From the NCBI GenBank assembly GCA_022072445.1, contig JAJVHV010000018.1, positions 1 to 64,000 on the forward strand: 64,000 bases of DNA. Reading direction: 5' to 3'. The notes below the pieces were generated by a model, which searched no databases, was not told the DNA's origin, and saw nothing but the letters and a program-made list of their open reading frames with translations. The DNA comes from Phycisphaerae bacterium. GTDB lineage: Bacteria > Planctomycetota > Phycisphaerae > UBA1845 > Fen-1342. Made by a program: the position numbers and the translations under genes. Below, piece after piece: positions 20,301-28,346 of the stretch (the stretch's first letter is position 1; each line of letters opens with the position of its first letter).

Positions 20301-20736
20301 CGGCGGCGTGCAGCTCGTCGGCGAGCGCCTGGTTGATCACCGCGCCGTCGGACGGCGGCGTCACCTCGGATGGCAGGCCCACGAGCCGCCAGAAGTCCGC
20401 GCCCGCCGCGACGATCTGCACCTTGCCGCTGCGCTGCGGACCAGCGGCGCTCTGCGCACCGCCGCGCAGCAGCAGCGCCGCTGCCACCTCGGCGTTCGGC
20501 CAGCGCGCGGCCAGGTCGCGCGCCAGGCGGGCGTCGAAGAGCCGCGAAGACTCGACGGCGTGCTCCAGGCCGCATAGTCGCTCCAGCGCGACGGCCCGCA
20601 AGCTGGCCGACACGGATGTGCCGACGAGCAGTGCGCCGCACAGCGCCGCGCAGCCGACCAGCGCGCCCGCGGCGGCGGCCGCGTGCGTCCGCGCGTAGTA
20701 GCGGACGCTGCGGAGGATGAGCGTGCGGCGTCGCAT
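17335..20736 (-). CDS. ABC transporter permease of the FtsX/MacB type, two-domain
   Basis: 1133 residues. It has an N-terminal membrane anchor (AAAAGALVGCAALCGALLV), a large extracytoplasmic segment, a membrane block beginning near residue 525 (FAGLFIGFSMFLIASAALL) that carries the family's QRSREVGLLLAVGTPP coupling-helix motif, a second extracytoplasmic segment and a C-terminal block with ERRGELALLAACGY. This two-block plan matches FtsX-domain permeases that move lipoproteins, lipids or peptides across the envelope rather than import solutes. The partner ATPase gene lies 4 bases upstream. Cargo unknown. Confidence 0.88.
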   Translation of the reverse strand: MRRRTLILRSVRYYARTHAAAAAGALVGCAALCGALLVGTSVSASLRAVALERLCGLEHAVESSRLFDARLARDLAARWPNAEVAAALLLRGGAQSAAGPQRSGKVQIVAAGADFWRLVGLPSEVTPPSDGAVINQALADELHAAAGDEILLRVAPPAVIPSESLMGRRDAPIQTLRVRVTAVLPDRGPGAFELSPSQRPPRSAFLDLAEIQRRIRRPDQVNTLAVRGVASAEELRGGLHACATPADHGLRIAPHALAPAEGATFEYAALESEQMVLPAAVERAALEAARQAGVPTSRVLTYLANTIRRAGAAPDAASVPYSIVSAVETAPPFPPIAPGELPIGQAVLNDWTAERLAARPGDAIEITYYMLDPGGRLRTETRALIVAAVVPLSAAAADRGLTPAYPGINDARRMSDWDPPFPIDYRRIGSDDEEYWDAHGTTPKLFISLQTGQAFWAAEEHGAARFGRLTSIRIAARAGEALAAAVARFEKQLLAELPAESTGLLVRPVRESALAGARGATDFAGLFIGFSMFLIASAALLLVLLQRLSIEQRSREVGLLLAVGTPPRVARRLLLAEGAAVAAVGSLLGVPAAVGYAWLMLAGLRTLWRGAVGTSRLGLHVSAADLAFGTVAALAVALLATLWSLRALRARSTSDLLAGRAPETTLDRHQLAARAYRRGLWRIVSGAAAIAALSGSMLTDGATRAGLFFAAGGALLAVLLLTLAGRTQQRSTLPSGRGGLTRLGFRNAARRHDRTMLTTSLIACATFLVVAVGASRHQPGADALRRDGGTGGFALLAETDVPLLYDPSTPEGRDELFPSGPDRAALDSTPIYALRRRPGDDASCLNLFRPTAPAILGVPPALIARGGFSFAATRATTPGQRANPWTLLDSTFADGAIPAFGDYNTVVWLLHLGLGGDVTVRDDAGREVRLRIVGLLSGSIFQSELLVSERNFLTRFPQQPGYSVLLIDAPAATAGAAAGQLENALGSYGCDVTPSLDRIASYLVVENTYLSTFQMLGGLGLLLGTLGTAAVVLRNVLERRGELALLAACGYTRADVRRVVLSESALMIVGGLACGALAAVLATLPNAISNARHVPWASLLGLLALVAAAGLGAAWAAASAALRAPLLSALRTN

Positions 20737-20740
20737 CGGT

Positions 20741-21442
20741 TCAGGCTCCGGCGCGTTGCCCGGGCTCGGTGAGGCGCCCGCGGCGCAGCTCGCAGACGGC
20801 GTCGCACAGGGCCGCCAGCGCCCGGCTGTGCGTCACGATCAGCAGTACGGCACCCGCGTCGCGGGCCGCGCCGATCAGCAACGCCGCGATCTCGGATGCG
20901 AACTCCTCGTCCAGGTTGCCGGTCGGCTCGTCGGCCAGCAGCAGCGTGGGAGCATTGATCAGCGCCCGCGCGATGGCGACGCGCTGCCGCTCGCCGCCCG
21001 AGAGCTCGGCCGGGAAATGGTCGGCCCGCTCGGCCAGGCCGACGCGTGCCAGCAGCGCTCGCGCGCGGACCTCGGCGTCGTGGGCGCTGCTGGCGCGCTG
21101 CGCCAGTGTCGGGATGAGCACGTTTTCCAGCGCCGTGCACTGCGGGAGCAGATAGTGCTCCTGAAAAACGAAGCCGATGGTGGCGTTTCGAAAGCGCGCC
21201 AGATCGCTCTCGGCCAGGACGAATGGGTCGCCGCCGGCGATGCGCACCGACCCGCTGGTGGGTGCGGCGAGTGTCCCGACGATGTGCAGCAGGGTCGATT
21301 TGCCGCAGCCCGACGGCCCCATGATCGCCAGCGAGCGGCCCGGCTCGACCGAGAAACTCACGCCGCGCAGCACGCGCAGCGGCTCGCCGCGCGTCGCGTA
21401 TTCCCGCGTCAGGTCGCGCACGAGCAGGCCGGCGGCGCTCAT
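20741..21442 (-). CDS. ABC transporter ATP-binding protein (LolD/MacB type)
   Basis: 233 residues. Walker A is GPSGCGKST, the signature is LSGGERQR, Walker B is LLLADEPTGNLD and the H-loop is VTHS. The wording of these motifs is that of the MacB/LolD/FtsE group, and the FtsX-type permease lies 4 bases downstream. The start at 21442 overlaps the stop of the thioesterase gene (ATGA); the longer open frame upstream lies inside that gene and is rejected. Confidence 0.93.
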   Translation of the reverse strand: MSAAGLLVRDLTREYATRGEPLRVLRGVSFSVEPGRSLAIMGPSGCGKSTLLHIVGTLAAPTSGSVRIAGGDPFVLAESDLARFRNATIGFVFQEHYLLPQCTALENVLIPTLAQRASSAHDAEVRARALLARVGLAERADHFPAELSGGERQRVAIARALINAPTLLLADEPTGNLDEEFASEIAALLIGAARDAGAVLLIVTHSRALAALCDAVCELRRGRLTEPGQRAGA

Positions 21443-21870
21443 GCGGGCGGGGCCTCGGCGACGAAGCGTTCCATCGGTTTTCGCAGCATCTCGGGGATTT
21501 CGATCGATTCGAGTTTCCCGCGCGGCAGCATGCGGCAGCAGACCGCGACCATCCGCCCGCGCGCGATGGCCCGCCCGCGCAGCGAGAACTCGACCCGAAA
21601 GCTGACCGACTTTGTGCCGATATTTTCGACGGTTAGCGCCGCGTCGATCACATCCTCGAAGCGGGCTGGCAGCAGATAATCGCACTCGGCCCGCACGCGC
21701 GGAAAGCTGATGTGCGCATCCGTCGCCTCCGTGATCACGCTGCGGCCCAATGAGCGCCAAAAAGCGTGCTCCACCCGTTCCATGAAGCGCAGGTAGTTCG
21801 AGAAATGCACCACGCCGGCCGCGTCGGTGTCCGAAAACTCCACGATCACCTGGTGATGAAACACGGCCAT
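21439..21870 (-). CDS. Acyl-CoA thioesterase of the YbgC/4-hydroxybenzoyl-CoA hot-dog family
   Basis: 143 residues. The family block is clear near the N-terminus: FSDTDAAGVVHFSNYLRFME, with the catalytic Asp, followed by HAFWRSLG. Such enzymes cleave acyl-CoA or acyl-ACP thioesters, and the YbgC group is often linked to the envelope. The start at 21870 follows the glycosyltransferase stop by 7 bases. Its overlap with the ABC ATPase gene suggests one transcript for glycosyltransferase, thioesterase and exporter, perhaps for an acylated surface glycolipid (inference). Confidence 0.88.
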   Translation of the reverse strand: MAVFHHQVIVEFSDTDAAGVVHFSNYLRFMERVEHAFWRSLGRSVITEATDAHISFPRVRAECDYLLPARFEDVIDAALTVENIGTKSVSFRVEFSLRGRAIARGRMVAVCCRMLPRGKLESIEIPEMLRKPMERFVAEAPPA

Positions 21871-21877
21871 CGCTTCG

Positions 21878-23239
21878 TCACTCGCGCCGCGACGATCGGT
21901 CGGCCCGAAGTCCCGCGCCCCCCTCGCCGCGCGCCTCACCGGCCGGCGCGGCGCCGGCCGCCACGCGATAAACCTCCGCCGTCGCAAGCGCCATCTTATC
22001 GGCCGACCGGCCGGCGTGCACGGCGGCGGCGCCGGCCCGCGCGAGTCGCAGCCGGCGATCCTCGTCGCGCAGCAGCTCGTGCAGCGCAGCGGCCAGCGCG
22101 CGCGGATCGTTCGGCACCGCCAGCACGCCTGCGCCCGTCTCGGCGACCAGCTCCGGAAACGAGCCATGCGCCGGCAGCACCACCGCCACGCCGTTGGCCA
22201 GCGCTTCCAGAACCGACAGCCCCTTCGGTTCCTGCATCGTCGCCGGCACGCTGAACAGATCGAGCGACTGCAGAAAACGCAGCTTCGCGTCGCGATCCAG
22301 CTCGCCGGCGTACTCGAACCGGTCCGCCAACCGGTGCCGCGCGAAAACACGCCGCACGTCGCCAAGGTAGCGCTTTCCGGCGGCCGGCAGATAGCCCGCG
22401 GCGCGGACGCGAAACGGCGGCGCCCCAGCGTGCAGCAGCGCCCCCGCCGCCTCGGCCAGCACGTGCAGCCCTTTTTCCTGACAGATGCGGGCCAGATATC
22501 CGATCACCAGCGGTTCGCCGGCGGCACGGCGCCTCGGTTCCGGACGGCAGCCCTCGAGCGTGATGCCCAGCGGCACGACCGAGAAGCGCGCCGGCGGAAG
22601 GTCGTAGTACGAGGCCATGTAGCCGGCATAGAAGCGCGACGGGCAGATCAGCGCGTCGGCGTGCACCGCGTTCTGCCGCACCAGCGCTTTGACACGAATC
22701 GCGTCGCCGGCACGCATCCGGTCGATGAAGATGTCCGCGCCATTCAGCTCACACACCACCGGCACGCCGACCGTCCGGCGGATTTCCGCGGCCATGCCGA
22801 GGAACAGCTCGGTCGGGAGCTGGACGATGTCGGGCCGCAGCTCGTCGCGCAACCAGGCGCACAGCCGCGCCAGCTCCTTGCGCTGGTTTCCCTCGGTGCC
22901 CGACAGCATCGAAATCGTCAGGTCCGCCACGCCGGCCGGATCGGTGTCGCCCACCCGCCGCGTCAGCCAGCGCAGCAGCGCGCCGGAATCCAGCCAGCGA
23001 TCGAGCCAGCGCGGCGTGTGGCGAAAGAGCGGGACGCGCTGCTGCAGATAGACGTTCACGCCGCCGAAGAAGAGCCCGGCATGGCTCTCGATTGGCTCGT
23101 CGGTTCGCAGCGGGGTGTAGGCCGGGATGAGCAGCGCGTCGTGCCCGGCCCGCCGCAGCGCGCGGGCCAGCGTGTTGTCATGCAGGCAACTGCCGCACAG
23201 CATCTCCCCGGCGCCGGCGGCCAGCAGCGCGATCTTCAT
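21878..23239 (-). CDS. Family 4-type glycosyltransferase
   Basis: 453 residues with a GT-B layout. The N-terminal half starts MKIALLAAGAGEMLCGSCLHDN, where a glycine-rich donor loop is expected. The C-terminal half has VIGYLARICQEKGLHVLAEA and the EX7E-type nucleotide-sugar block EPKGLSVLEALANGVAVVLP. GT4 enzymes transfer a sugar from a nucleotide donor with retention. The start at 23239 gives the canonical N-terminus although the ribosome site is weak. First gene of the four-gene minus-strand unit ending at 17335. Confidence 0.9.
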   Translation of the reverse strand: MKIALLAAGAGEMLCGSCLHDNTLARALRRAGHDALLIPAYTPLRTDEPIESHAGLFFGGVNVYLQQRVPLFRHTPRWLDRWLDSGALLRWLTRRVGDTDPAGVADLTISMLSGTEGNQRKELARLCAWLRDELRPDIVQLPTELFLGMAAEIRRTVGVPVVCELNGADIFIDRMRAGDAIRVKALVRQNAVHADALICPSRFYAGYMASYYDLPPARFSVVPLGITLEGCRPEPRRRAAGEPLVIGYLARICQEKGLHVLAEAAGALLHAGAPPFRVRAAGYLPAAGKRYLGDVRRVFARHRLADRFEYAGELDRDAKLRFLQSLDLFSVPATMQEPKGLSVLEALANGVAVVLPAHGSFPELVAETGAGVLAVPNDPRALAAALHELLRDEDRRLRLARAGAAAVHAGRSADKMALATAEVYRVAAGAAPAGEARGEGGAGLRADRSSRRE

Positions 23240-23291
23240 GGCGTGGCTTTCGTGCGGCGGCGCGACACGCCCATCCCCGGGACGCGCGGCG

Positions 23292-25211
23292 TCAGCCGCC
23301 GCCCTTGGTCCCGTTGGCCTCGGCGTCGCCTTCGGCGGGTTCGGCGCCTTCGTCGCCCTTCGGCTCGGCCGGTGTGACGCGCTTCTGGAGCGCGGCTTTG
23401 AAGACCACGTGCGCCGAGAGATAGGGGCTGCGCTCGCGCCCGTCGACGGCCTTGCTGACCGCGTCGAGCGCCGCGGCGAGGTGGGCGTTGGCGTTCGGCG
23501 GGTCGACGCGCGCCAGCAGGTGGAAAGCCGGCCCCAGCGCGGCCTGCGGAACCCAGGCGACGGCGCTGGGTCCCTTGAGCAGTTTGTTGAACGCCTCGCA
23601 CGCCGCGTCCAGCGCCGACTTGCCTTCGGTGCGGGCCGTGGCCAGCGCAGTCTCGAACGGACCGGCCTCGAACTGCGTTCCGGGCAGCAGCGTGACGAGC
23701 CGCTCGAAGACCGCCAGGTGCTCGGCGATGTCCTCGGCGCGCTGCGCGTGAATCCGCCCCTGGAGCAAACGCGCCTCGGCCCGGGCGCTGCTGCCGATCC
23801 GCTCGATGAACTCGTCGCCGGCCATGCGCTTCAGGCGCTCGTTCTGCTTATTGGGGTCGACGTCGTTCCGCGTGATTTCCGCCGCCCGCTTGCGATTGGC
23901 AAACGCGCGCTCGGAGGCCTCGAACGCGCTGACCGCGGCGGCCGCCGCCTTGAGCGCGTCGTCTTCGATCTTGTAGGCGTCCCCGGCCAGTTCGCCGACC
24001 TGCTTGCGGGCTTCGTCGATCCTCTGCCGCAGATCGTCCATCCGCTTGGCGAACATGTCGGTCGCGTCCGTAGCCGACTGGCCCATCTGCTGCACGTGCG
24101 CGATGTGCTGCGTCGACGTGTCGGCGGCGCGTTCGAGCCCCGCGACCTCGTCCTTCACTTGCGCCAGCCGCCACTTCAACTCGTCAAGCGAGAGCCGCGC
24201 TTCGCCGCCGCGGATCGCCGCGTCCAGGGTCTCATCCGAGGCGAACTCGACCCCGATCAGTCCGCCGAAGGCCGTCTCCGACTCGCGCTGCTGGAGCGTC
24301 TCGACCTTGTGCGAGAGCTCGGTGTGCCGGGCGCGGTAGGCCCCGAATTCGGCGTCGTTGCCGGCGGTGAAGCTCATCTCCTCGAGCGTCAGCAGTTCGT
24401 TCTTCGCGGCGAGCAGCTCCTCGCGGACCTTGGCCAGATCGGCTTCGCGCTCGGCGACCGCCATCGTCAGTGTCTCGACCTGCTGGCGAGCCTCCCCCGC
24501 CTTCCGCTGAATCTCCTCGAGCGACTTCTGCAGGTCGCGCACGGTGTCGGCGACGTCGAAGCCGGCGTAGCGATCGGCTTCGGCCCGGGCGGCGCGCATC
24601 TCGATCCCCAGGCCGATCAGGTGCGAGCGTGCCAGCGCCAGCCGGCGGCGGACGTGCTGCGAATCGGTCAGCAGCAGCGACGCGCGCAGCTCGTGCACCA
24701 TCCCCAGCACCTGACTGACGAGCGGAAAGTCGCGCGCTTCGCCGCTCAGTGCCTTGAGGTCTTTGTCCGACGCGAGCAGCGCCTTGTCGGCGTCGCTCAG
24801 CAGGCGCGCCACCTGGTCGATCGCGGACTTCACGCCCGAGTTGCCGCCCGCGAATCCCTTCAGACTCGTCGGCATGCCGCGGCCGGCGAACGTGCGGTCA
24901 CGGTTGATCGCGCGATCGACCCACTGCCGGAATTCGCTGCCCAGACGGTCAAAACCGGCCTGCTCCGGGTCGGATGCCTTCGCCCGCTCGGCCAGCTTCT
25001 GCACGTCCGACTTCTGCAACGCCGCCAGGTCCGATTTCGAGACGGTGCTGACGTTCGAGCCAGCGTCGGCCAAGGCGCGCCGTGTCGTCTCCGCCGTCCG
25101 CCGCGCAAGCTCATCGGCCTGAGCACTGCTGCCGCGGAGCAGCGGAGCGGCCAGACCGCCCAGCACGATGGCGGCAAACACCACGACGCCCACGATGATC
25201 TGCGATCTCAC
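23292..25211 (-). CDS. Uncharacterised membrane-anchored coiled-coil protein
   Basis: 639 residues with one N-terminal membrane segment (IIVGVVVFAAIVLGGLAAPL) and a long helical body. Heptad-rich stretches lie at about residues 225-300 (VETLTMAVAEREADLAK) and 315-430. The tail ends in an acidic, low-complexity run (EPKGDEGAEPAEGDAEA). The GTG start at 25211 has CGGAG upstream. No enzyme motif is visible. It resembles scaffold or adhesin-type envelope proteins only in broad outline. Confidence 0.75.
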   Translation of the reverse strand: MRSQIIVGVVVFAAIVLGGLAAPLLRGSSAQADELARRTAETTRRALADAGSNVSTVSKSDLAALQKSDVQKLAERAKASDPEQAGFDRLGSEFRQWVDRAINRDRTFAGRGMPTSLKGFAGGNSGVKSAIDQVARLLSDADKALLASDKDLKALSGEARDFPLVSQVLGMVHELRASLLLTDSQHVRRRLALARSHLIGLGIEMRAARAEADRYAGFDVADTVRDLQKSLEEIQRKAGEARQQVETLTMAVAEREADLAKVREELLAAKNELLTLEEMSFTAGNDAEFGAYRARHTELSHKVETLQQRESETAFGGLIGVEFASDETLDAAIRGGEARLSLDELKWRLAQVKDEVAGLERAADTSTQHIAHVQQMGQSATDATDMFAKRMDDLRQRIDEARKQVGELAGDAYKIEDDALKAAAAAVSAFEASERAFANRKRAAEITRNDVDPNKQNERLKRMAGDEFIERIGSSARAEARLLQGRIHAQRAEDIAEHLAVFERLVTLLPGTQFEAGPFETALATARTEGKSALDAACEAFNKLLKGPSAVAWVPQAALGPAFHLLARVDPPNANAHLAAALDAVSKAVDGRERSPYLSAHVVFKAALQKRVTPAEPKGDEGAEPAEGDAEANGTKGGG

Positions 25212-25314
25212 TCATGAACTCCGACAGTCGGGTGTTGAAAGCGGGTGAGGCGGGCTTCCAGCCCGCCGGCCGTGGCACGTAAAAAACCTGCACCACTCAC
25301 GCGAAGGCACTCCA

Positions 25315-25911
25315 CTACGCCGCGGCGTACACCGCCGGCGCCTTCGGATTCGTATTCGAAAAACGCTTCACCTTCTGATCGCCCAACAGGGATTCGAGCA
25401 CGGCGGCCACGTCGGCCTCCGTCGCACCCAGCTCCGCCGCGATGCCGCGCGCGCTGCGCCACTGAAAGCGTCCGGGCCGGGTCGCCGCCAGCACCGCGTC
25501 GGGCGTCAGCGCAGCGCCGGAGGCGGGTGCCGCGGCTGGAGCGGCGTGCTCGCCCGATCCCGCGCCGCTCGGTTCCTTGATGGTCCAGCCGCGCTCCAGC
25601 TCGCGGGCCTGAAGCTGCGCCAGCGAAAGCGCCCCGGGCAGCGGGTCCTTCTTGATCTTGATGTTCGCGCCGCCGCCGAAGAGCTGCTGATTCTTGTCGG
25701 CCCAGTTCGCGTACTCGGGCGGCAGCTCGTCGGCCGGCCAGATCGCGGCAATCGGGCACGCCGGAACGCACAGGCCGCAGTCGATGCAGGTGGCCGGGTC
25801 GATCACCAGCATCGGCGGGTCGGAAACCTCGTAGAAGCACTCCACCGGACAGACGGCGCAGCAGTCGGTATAGCGGCACTTGACGCATCGTTCGGTGACG
25901 ACATGCGGCAT
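25315..25911 (-). CDS. 7Fe-type ferredoxin with an added C-terminal domain
   Basis: The first ~60 residues hold two iron-sulfur cluster motifs: CVKCRYTDCCAVCPVECFYE and CIDCGLCVPACPIA, matching FdxA-like ferredoxins of about 105-110 residues. Here the protein is 198 residues: after the ferredoxin core and a Pro/Ala linker comes a ~45-residue block (FQWRSARGIAAELGATEADV, then LLGDQKVKRF) that reads like a winged helix. That part is inference. A GAGG site precedes ATG 25911. It may pair electron transfer with nucleic-acid or protein binding. It is flanked by unrelated genes. Confidence 0.88.
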   Translation of the reverse strand: MPHVVTERCVKCRYTDCCAVCPVECFYEVSDPPMLVIDPATCIDCGLCVPACPIAAIWPADELPPEYANWADKNQQLFGGGANIKIKKDPLPGALSLAQLQARELERGWTIKEPSGAGSGEHAAPAAAPASGAALTPDAVLAATRPGRFQWRSARGIAAELGATEADVAAVLESLLGDQKVKRFSNTNPKAPAVYAAA

Positions 25912-26235
25912 GTATCACATCCTCGTTTCGGGCGCACACCTGGCCGGCAACCAGCCCATCCGCCGGCCGCGCAAATCTGGGGCCGTATGCTATCCCCCGA
26001 CGGCCAGGATGGCCAGCCACCCGCGCGCTGCCAGCCGCCGCACCGCGTCGCCGAAAGCGTACCGACGCAGTGGACAATTCGCGCACGACCCAACACAATG
26101 CCTGAAGGTTTTTGCGCCTTGCGGCCGATAACGTCTCTCATGAACGCTCGGAGGCGGCAGGCTTGGCCCGCGCGTCGTCACTCCGTCAAACACCGCGTGC
26201 GCCGCGGCTCCGAGCGAACGAGGAGAATTCAGGCG
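25912..26235. other. Divergent intergenic region
   Basis: 324 bases between the ferredoxin gene (leftward) and the small coiled-coil gene (rightward). It must hold promoters for both. I find no clear -35/-10 pair, repeat, or RNA gene in it. An open frame crossing it on the plus strand has no codon support. Confidence 0.6.
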
Positions 26236-26760
26236 ATGAACCAGATTATCTCGTCAGCACTGGTGACGCGGCTGTCGGAGGCTGGAGCGCGCATCCGGCG
26301 TGCCAGCGAGGAACTCGAAGCGGTGATCGGCGCCCTGGAAGACTTCCTGGTCGGTCTGAGCCTCGGTTTCCGGTCCAGCGTCTGGCTCGACACCGCCGAG
26401 GGCCCGCATCGACTCGTTTTCGGCCCCAATCCCGGCGGCGAGTGGCAACTTACGATCGAAAAGGTCCGCAGCACGTCCGGAAAAAAGAGCGACAGCGCCG
26501 AGGTCGAAGCGTCGTGGCGGCTGGGCGAGGCCTCGCCGACGCTCATGCTCGCCGCCGCCCCCGAGTTGCCGGCGCTGGTCGACGGCCTCGCGACGCGCGC
26601 CGCCGAGGAGGCCGAGCGGATCGAGACGGCGGTCTCGGCGTTGACGGGCGCGGCGCCGGTGACCATCGTGGACGAGCGGACGCGGAACAAGCTGGACCGA
26701 GAATTTCTCGAGTTCTACGCGAAGCGGATGAACGAGGAAGTGGCGCGGGCCAGCGCCTAG
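26236..26760 (+). CDS. Uncharacterised small protein with helical ends
   Basis: 174 residues, starting at ATG 26236 with GAGGAG upstream. The N-terminus (residues ~10-40) is a regular helix (ARIRRASEELEAVIGALEDF), the middle looks like beta structure (HRLVFGPNPGGEWQLTIEK), and the C-terminus is a second long helix. No signal peptide or membrane segment, so probably cytoplasmic. I do not recognise the family. Confidence 0.7.
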   Translation: MNQIISSALVTRLSEAGARIRRASEELEAVIGALEDFLVGLSLGFRSSVWLDTAEGPHRLVFGPNPGGEWQLTIEKVRSTSGKKSDSAEVEASWRLGEASPTLMLAAAPELPALVDGLATRAAEEAERIETAVSALTGAAPVTIVDERTRNKLDREFLEFYAKRMNEEVARASA

Positions 26761-26790
26761 AAAATCGGGCGACTCGGCGAGCGGCGCGAA

Positions 26791-26818
26791 TTGACTCGCG
26801 CCGCGGCGCGCCTAGGAT
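26791..26818 (+). promoter_or_regulatory. Promoter of the manC-type gene
   Basis: TTGACT (26791-26796), a 16-base spacer and TAGGAT (26813-26818). It would start RNA near 26825, leaving about 280 bases of leader before the start codon at 27105. Confidence 0.5.
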
Positions 26819-26892
26819 TGAACAGACCTGGTGAGCGGCGTAGTTCCCCCGGTCGACCGATGTTGCGAATCCTCCTTTCGTGTACTGGTCAG

Positions 26893-26923
26893 CGGGCCGG
26901 CGCTCAGGACGAGCACCGGCCCG
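26893..26923 (+). promoter_or_regulatory. Stable hairpin in the leader of the manC-type gene
   Basis: An 8-bp perfect stem CGGGCCGG/CCGGCCCG, one mismatch, then GCTC/GAGC around a five-base loop, all within the long leader. No T tract follows, so it is not a terminator. Further down (27040-27090) three copies of a CTGTCCCACxC-like string are spaced about 18-20 bases apart. A regulatory role is possible but unproven. Confidence 0.45.
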
Positions 26924-27104
26924 TCGGCCATTCATACCGCGCATGATGACACGCCTCACGGACCACGCGTGGACATCCCGCGCGCCGCGCGTTTCAATGC
27001 GTGGGCCGGTAATCGTTTGATGGAGCGAAACAGCCGAGGGCGGCTGTCCCACACCGGGCGACTGTCCCACGCAGGGCGGCTGTGCCACACGGAGAGTCAC
27101 GCGC

Positions 27105-28172
27105 GTGCGACATGCAATCATCATGGCAGGCGGCGCCGGAACCCGGCTGTGGCCGATCAGCCGCCGGCTGCGGCCCAAGCAACTCATGCGGCTGTTCGAC
27201 GGCGAATCTCCGCTGCAGATGGCGGCCAAGCGGCTCGAATCGCTGTTCGACCCGGCCCGCACGTGGATCATCACGTCGGCCGCCTATCTCGACCTGGTGG
27301 CCGATGAACTGCCGCGCCTGCCGCGCGAGAATCTCATCGGCGAGCCGACGGGCCGCGACACGGCCAACGCGATCGGGCTGGCGGCACACCTGATCGCGCG
27401 GCGCGACCCATCCGCCACCATGGCAGTCTTCACCGCCGACCACATCATCCGCCCGCAGCAGCCGTTCGAAGCGGCGATCCGCGCCGGGCTCGATGCCGCC
27501 GAAGCACACCCCGCGGCGCTCGTCACCTTCGGCATCACACCCACCGCGGCGCATACCGGCTACGGATACGTGCGGCGCGGCGCGACGGCGTCGCCCGGCG
27601 TGCAGCGCGTCGCCGAATTCAAGGAGAAGCCCACGCTGACCGTCGCCGAGAACTACCTGGCGTCGGGCGAATACCTGTGGAACAGCGGCATGTTTGCGTG
27701 GCGCGTCGCGGCGATCATCGACGAGCTGCGCCGTCATCTGCCGGAGAACGCCGACGCGTTGGCGGCGCTGGCCGACGGCTGGGGGCGCCTGCCCGCCGAG
27801 GAGATCGCGCGGCGGTTCGAATCGCTGCGGAAGATATCGATCGACTTCGGCGTGATGGAGAAAGCGCGCCACGTGCTCATGGTGGAGATGAACTGCGAGT
27901 GGCTAGATCTGGGTTCGTGGACGGCGGTGGCGAAGATGGCCGAGCCGGACGAGCAGGGCAACATCGCCCTGGTGGCCGAGAGCGTCGTGATGAGCGGCAT
28001 GAACAACATCGTGGTCAGCGATCAGCCGCATCTGGTGGCGCTGCTGGGCGTCGATGACCTGGTCGTCATCCACTCGCCCGACGCGACGCTCATCTGCCAT
28101 CGCGAGCGCGTCGAGGAGATCAAGGAACTGGCGAACCGGCGGATACAGCGCTTTGGCGAGCGCTTTGAGTGA
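27105..28172 (+). CDS. manC: Mannose-1-phosphate guanylyltransferase
   Basis: 355 residues. The nucleotidyltransferase motif MAGGAGTRLWPISRR is at the N-terminus, followed by the family's FTADHIIRP, EFKEKPT and the FGVMEKA block. The enzyme makes GDP-mannose from mannose-1-phosphate and GTP, for glycan or exopolysaccharide synthesis. The isomerase domain found in bifunctional relatives is absent. The GTG at 27105 is the only start compatible with the conserved N-terminus. Galactose and glycosyltransferase genes occur in the same window but not in an operon with it. Confidence 0.9.
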   Translation: MRHAIIMAGGAGTRLWPISRRLRPKQLMRLFDGESPLQMAAKRLESLFDPARTWIITSAAYLDLVADELPRLPRENLIGEPTGRDTANAIGLAAHLIARRDPSATMAVFTADHIIRPQQPFEAAIRAGLDAAEAHPAALVTFGITPTAAHTGYGYVRRGATASPGVQRVAEFKEKPTLTVAENYLASGEYLWNSGMFAWRVAAIIDELRRHLPENADALAALADGWGRLPAEEIARRFESLRKISIDFGVMEKARHVLMVEMNCEWLDLGSWTAVAKMAEPDEQGNIALVAESVVMSGMNNIVVSDQPHLVALLGVDDLVVIHSPDATLICHRERVEEIKELANRRIQRFGERFE

Positions 28173-28311
28173 CGGAATACCGCCATCAACGAGTGAACGG
28201 TTGAGCTAGGGATACTCGTGTGGCGTAGAAGAGTCTGAGCACATTGCCGCCGGCACCGTAATCGCGCCAGATTACGCTATTCACTGAACGATAACTTCGC
28301 GATTTCGGCCC

Positions 28312-28340
28312 TTGTAAAGTTGGTCAATCTCTGTTAACCT
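28312..28340 (+). promoter_or_regulatory. Candidate promoter of a non-coding RNA
   Basis: TTGTAA (28312-28317), 17 bases, TAACCT (28335-28340). It lies 140 bases past the manC-type gene and about 150 bases before an intrinsic terminator. The hairpin at 28259-28278 just upstream (7-bp stem, CGTAATC/GATTACG) may separate it from the manC transcript. Confidence 0.4.
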
Positions 28341-28346
28341 CGCCTC

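Noticed and set aside
26831-27307. Plus-strand frame in the leader of the manC-type gene
   Set aside because: It overlaps the clear manC gene in another frame, has no ribosome site and its sequence follows leader and repeat words.
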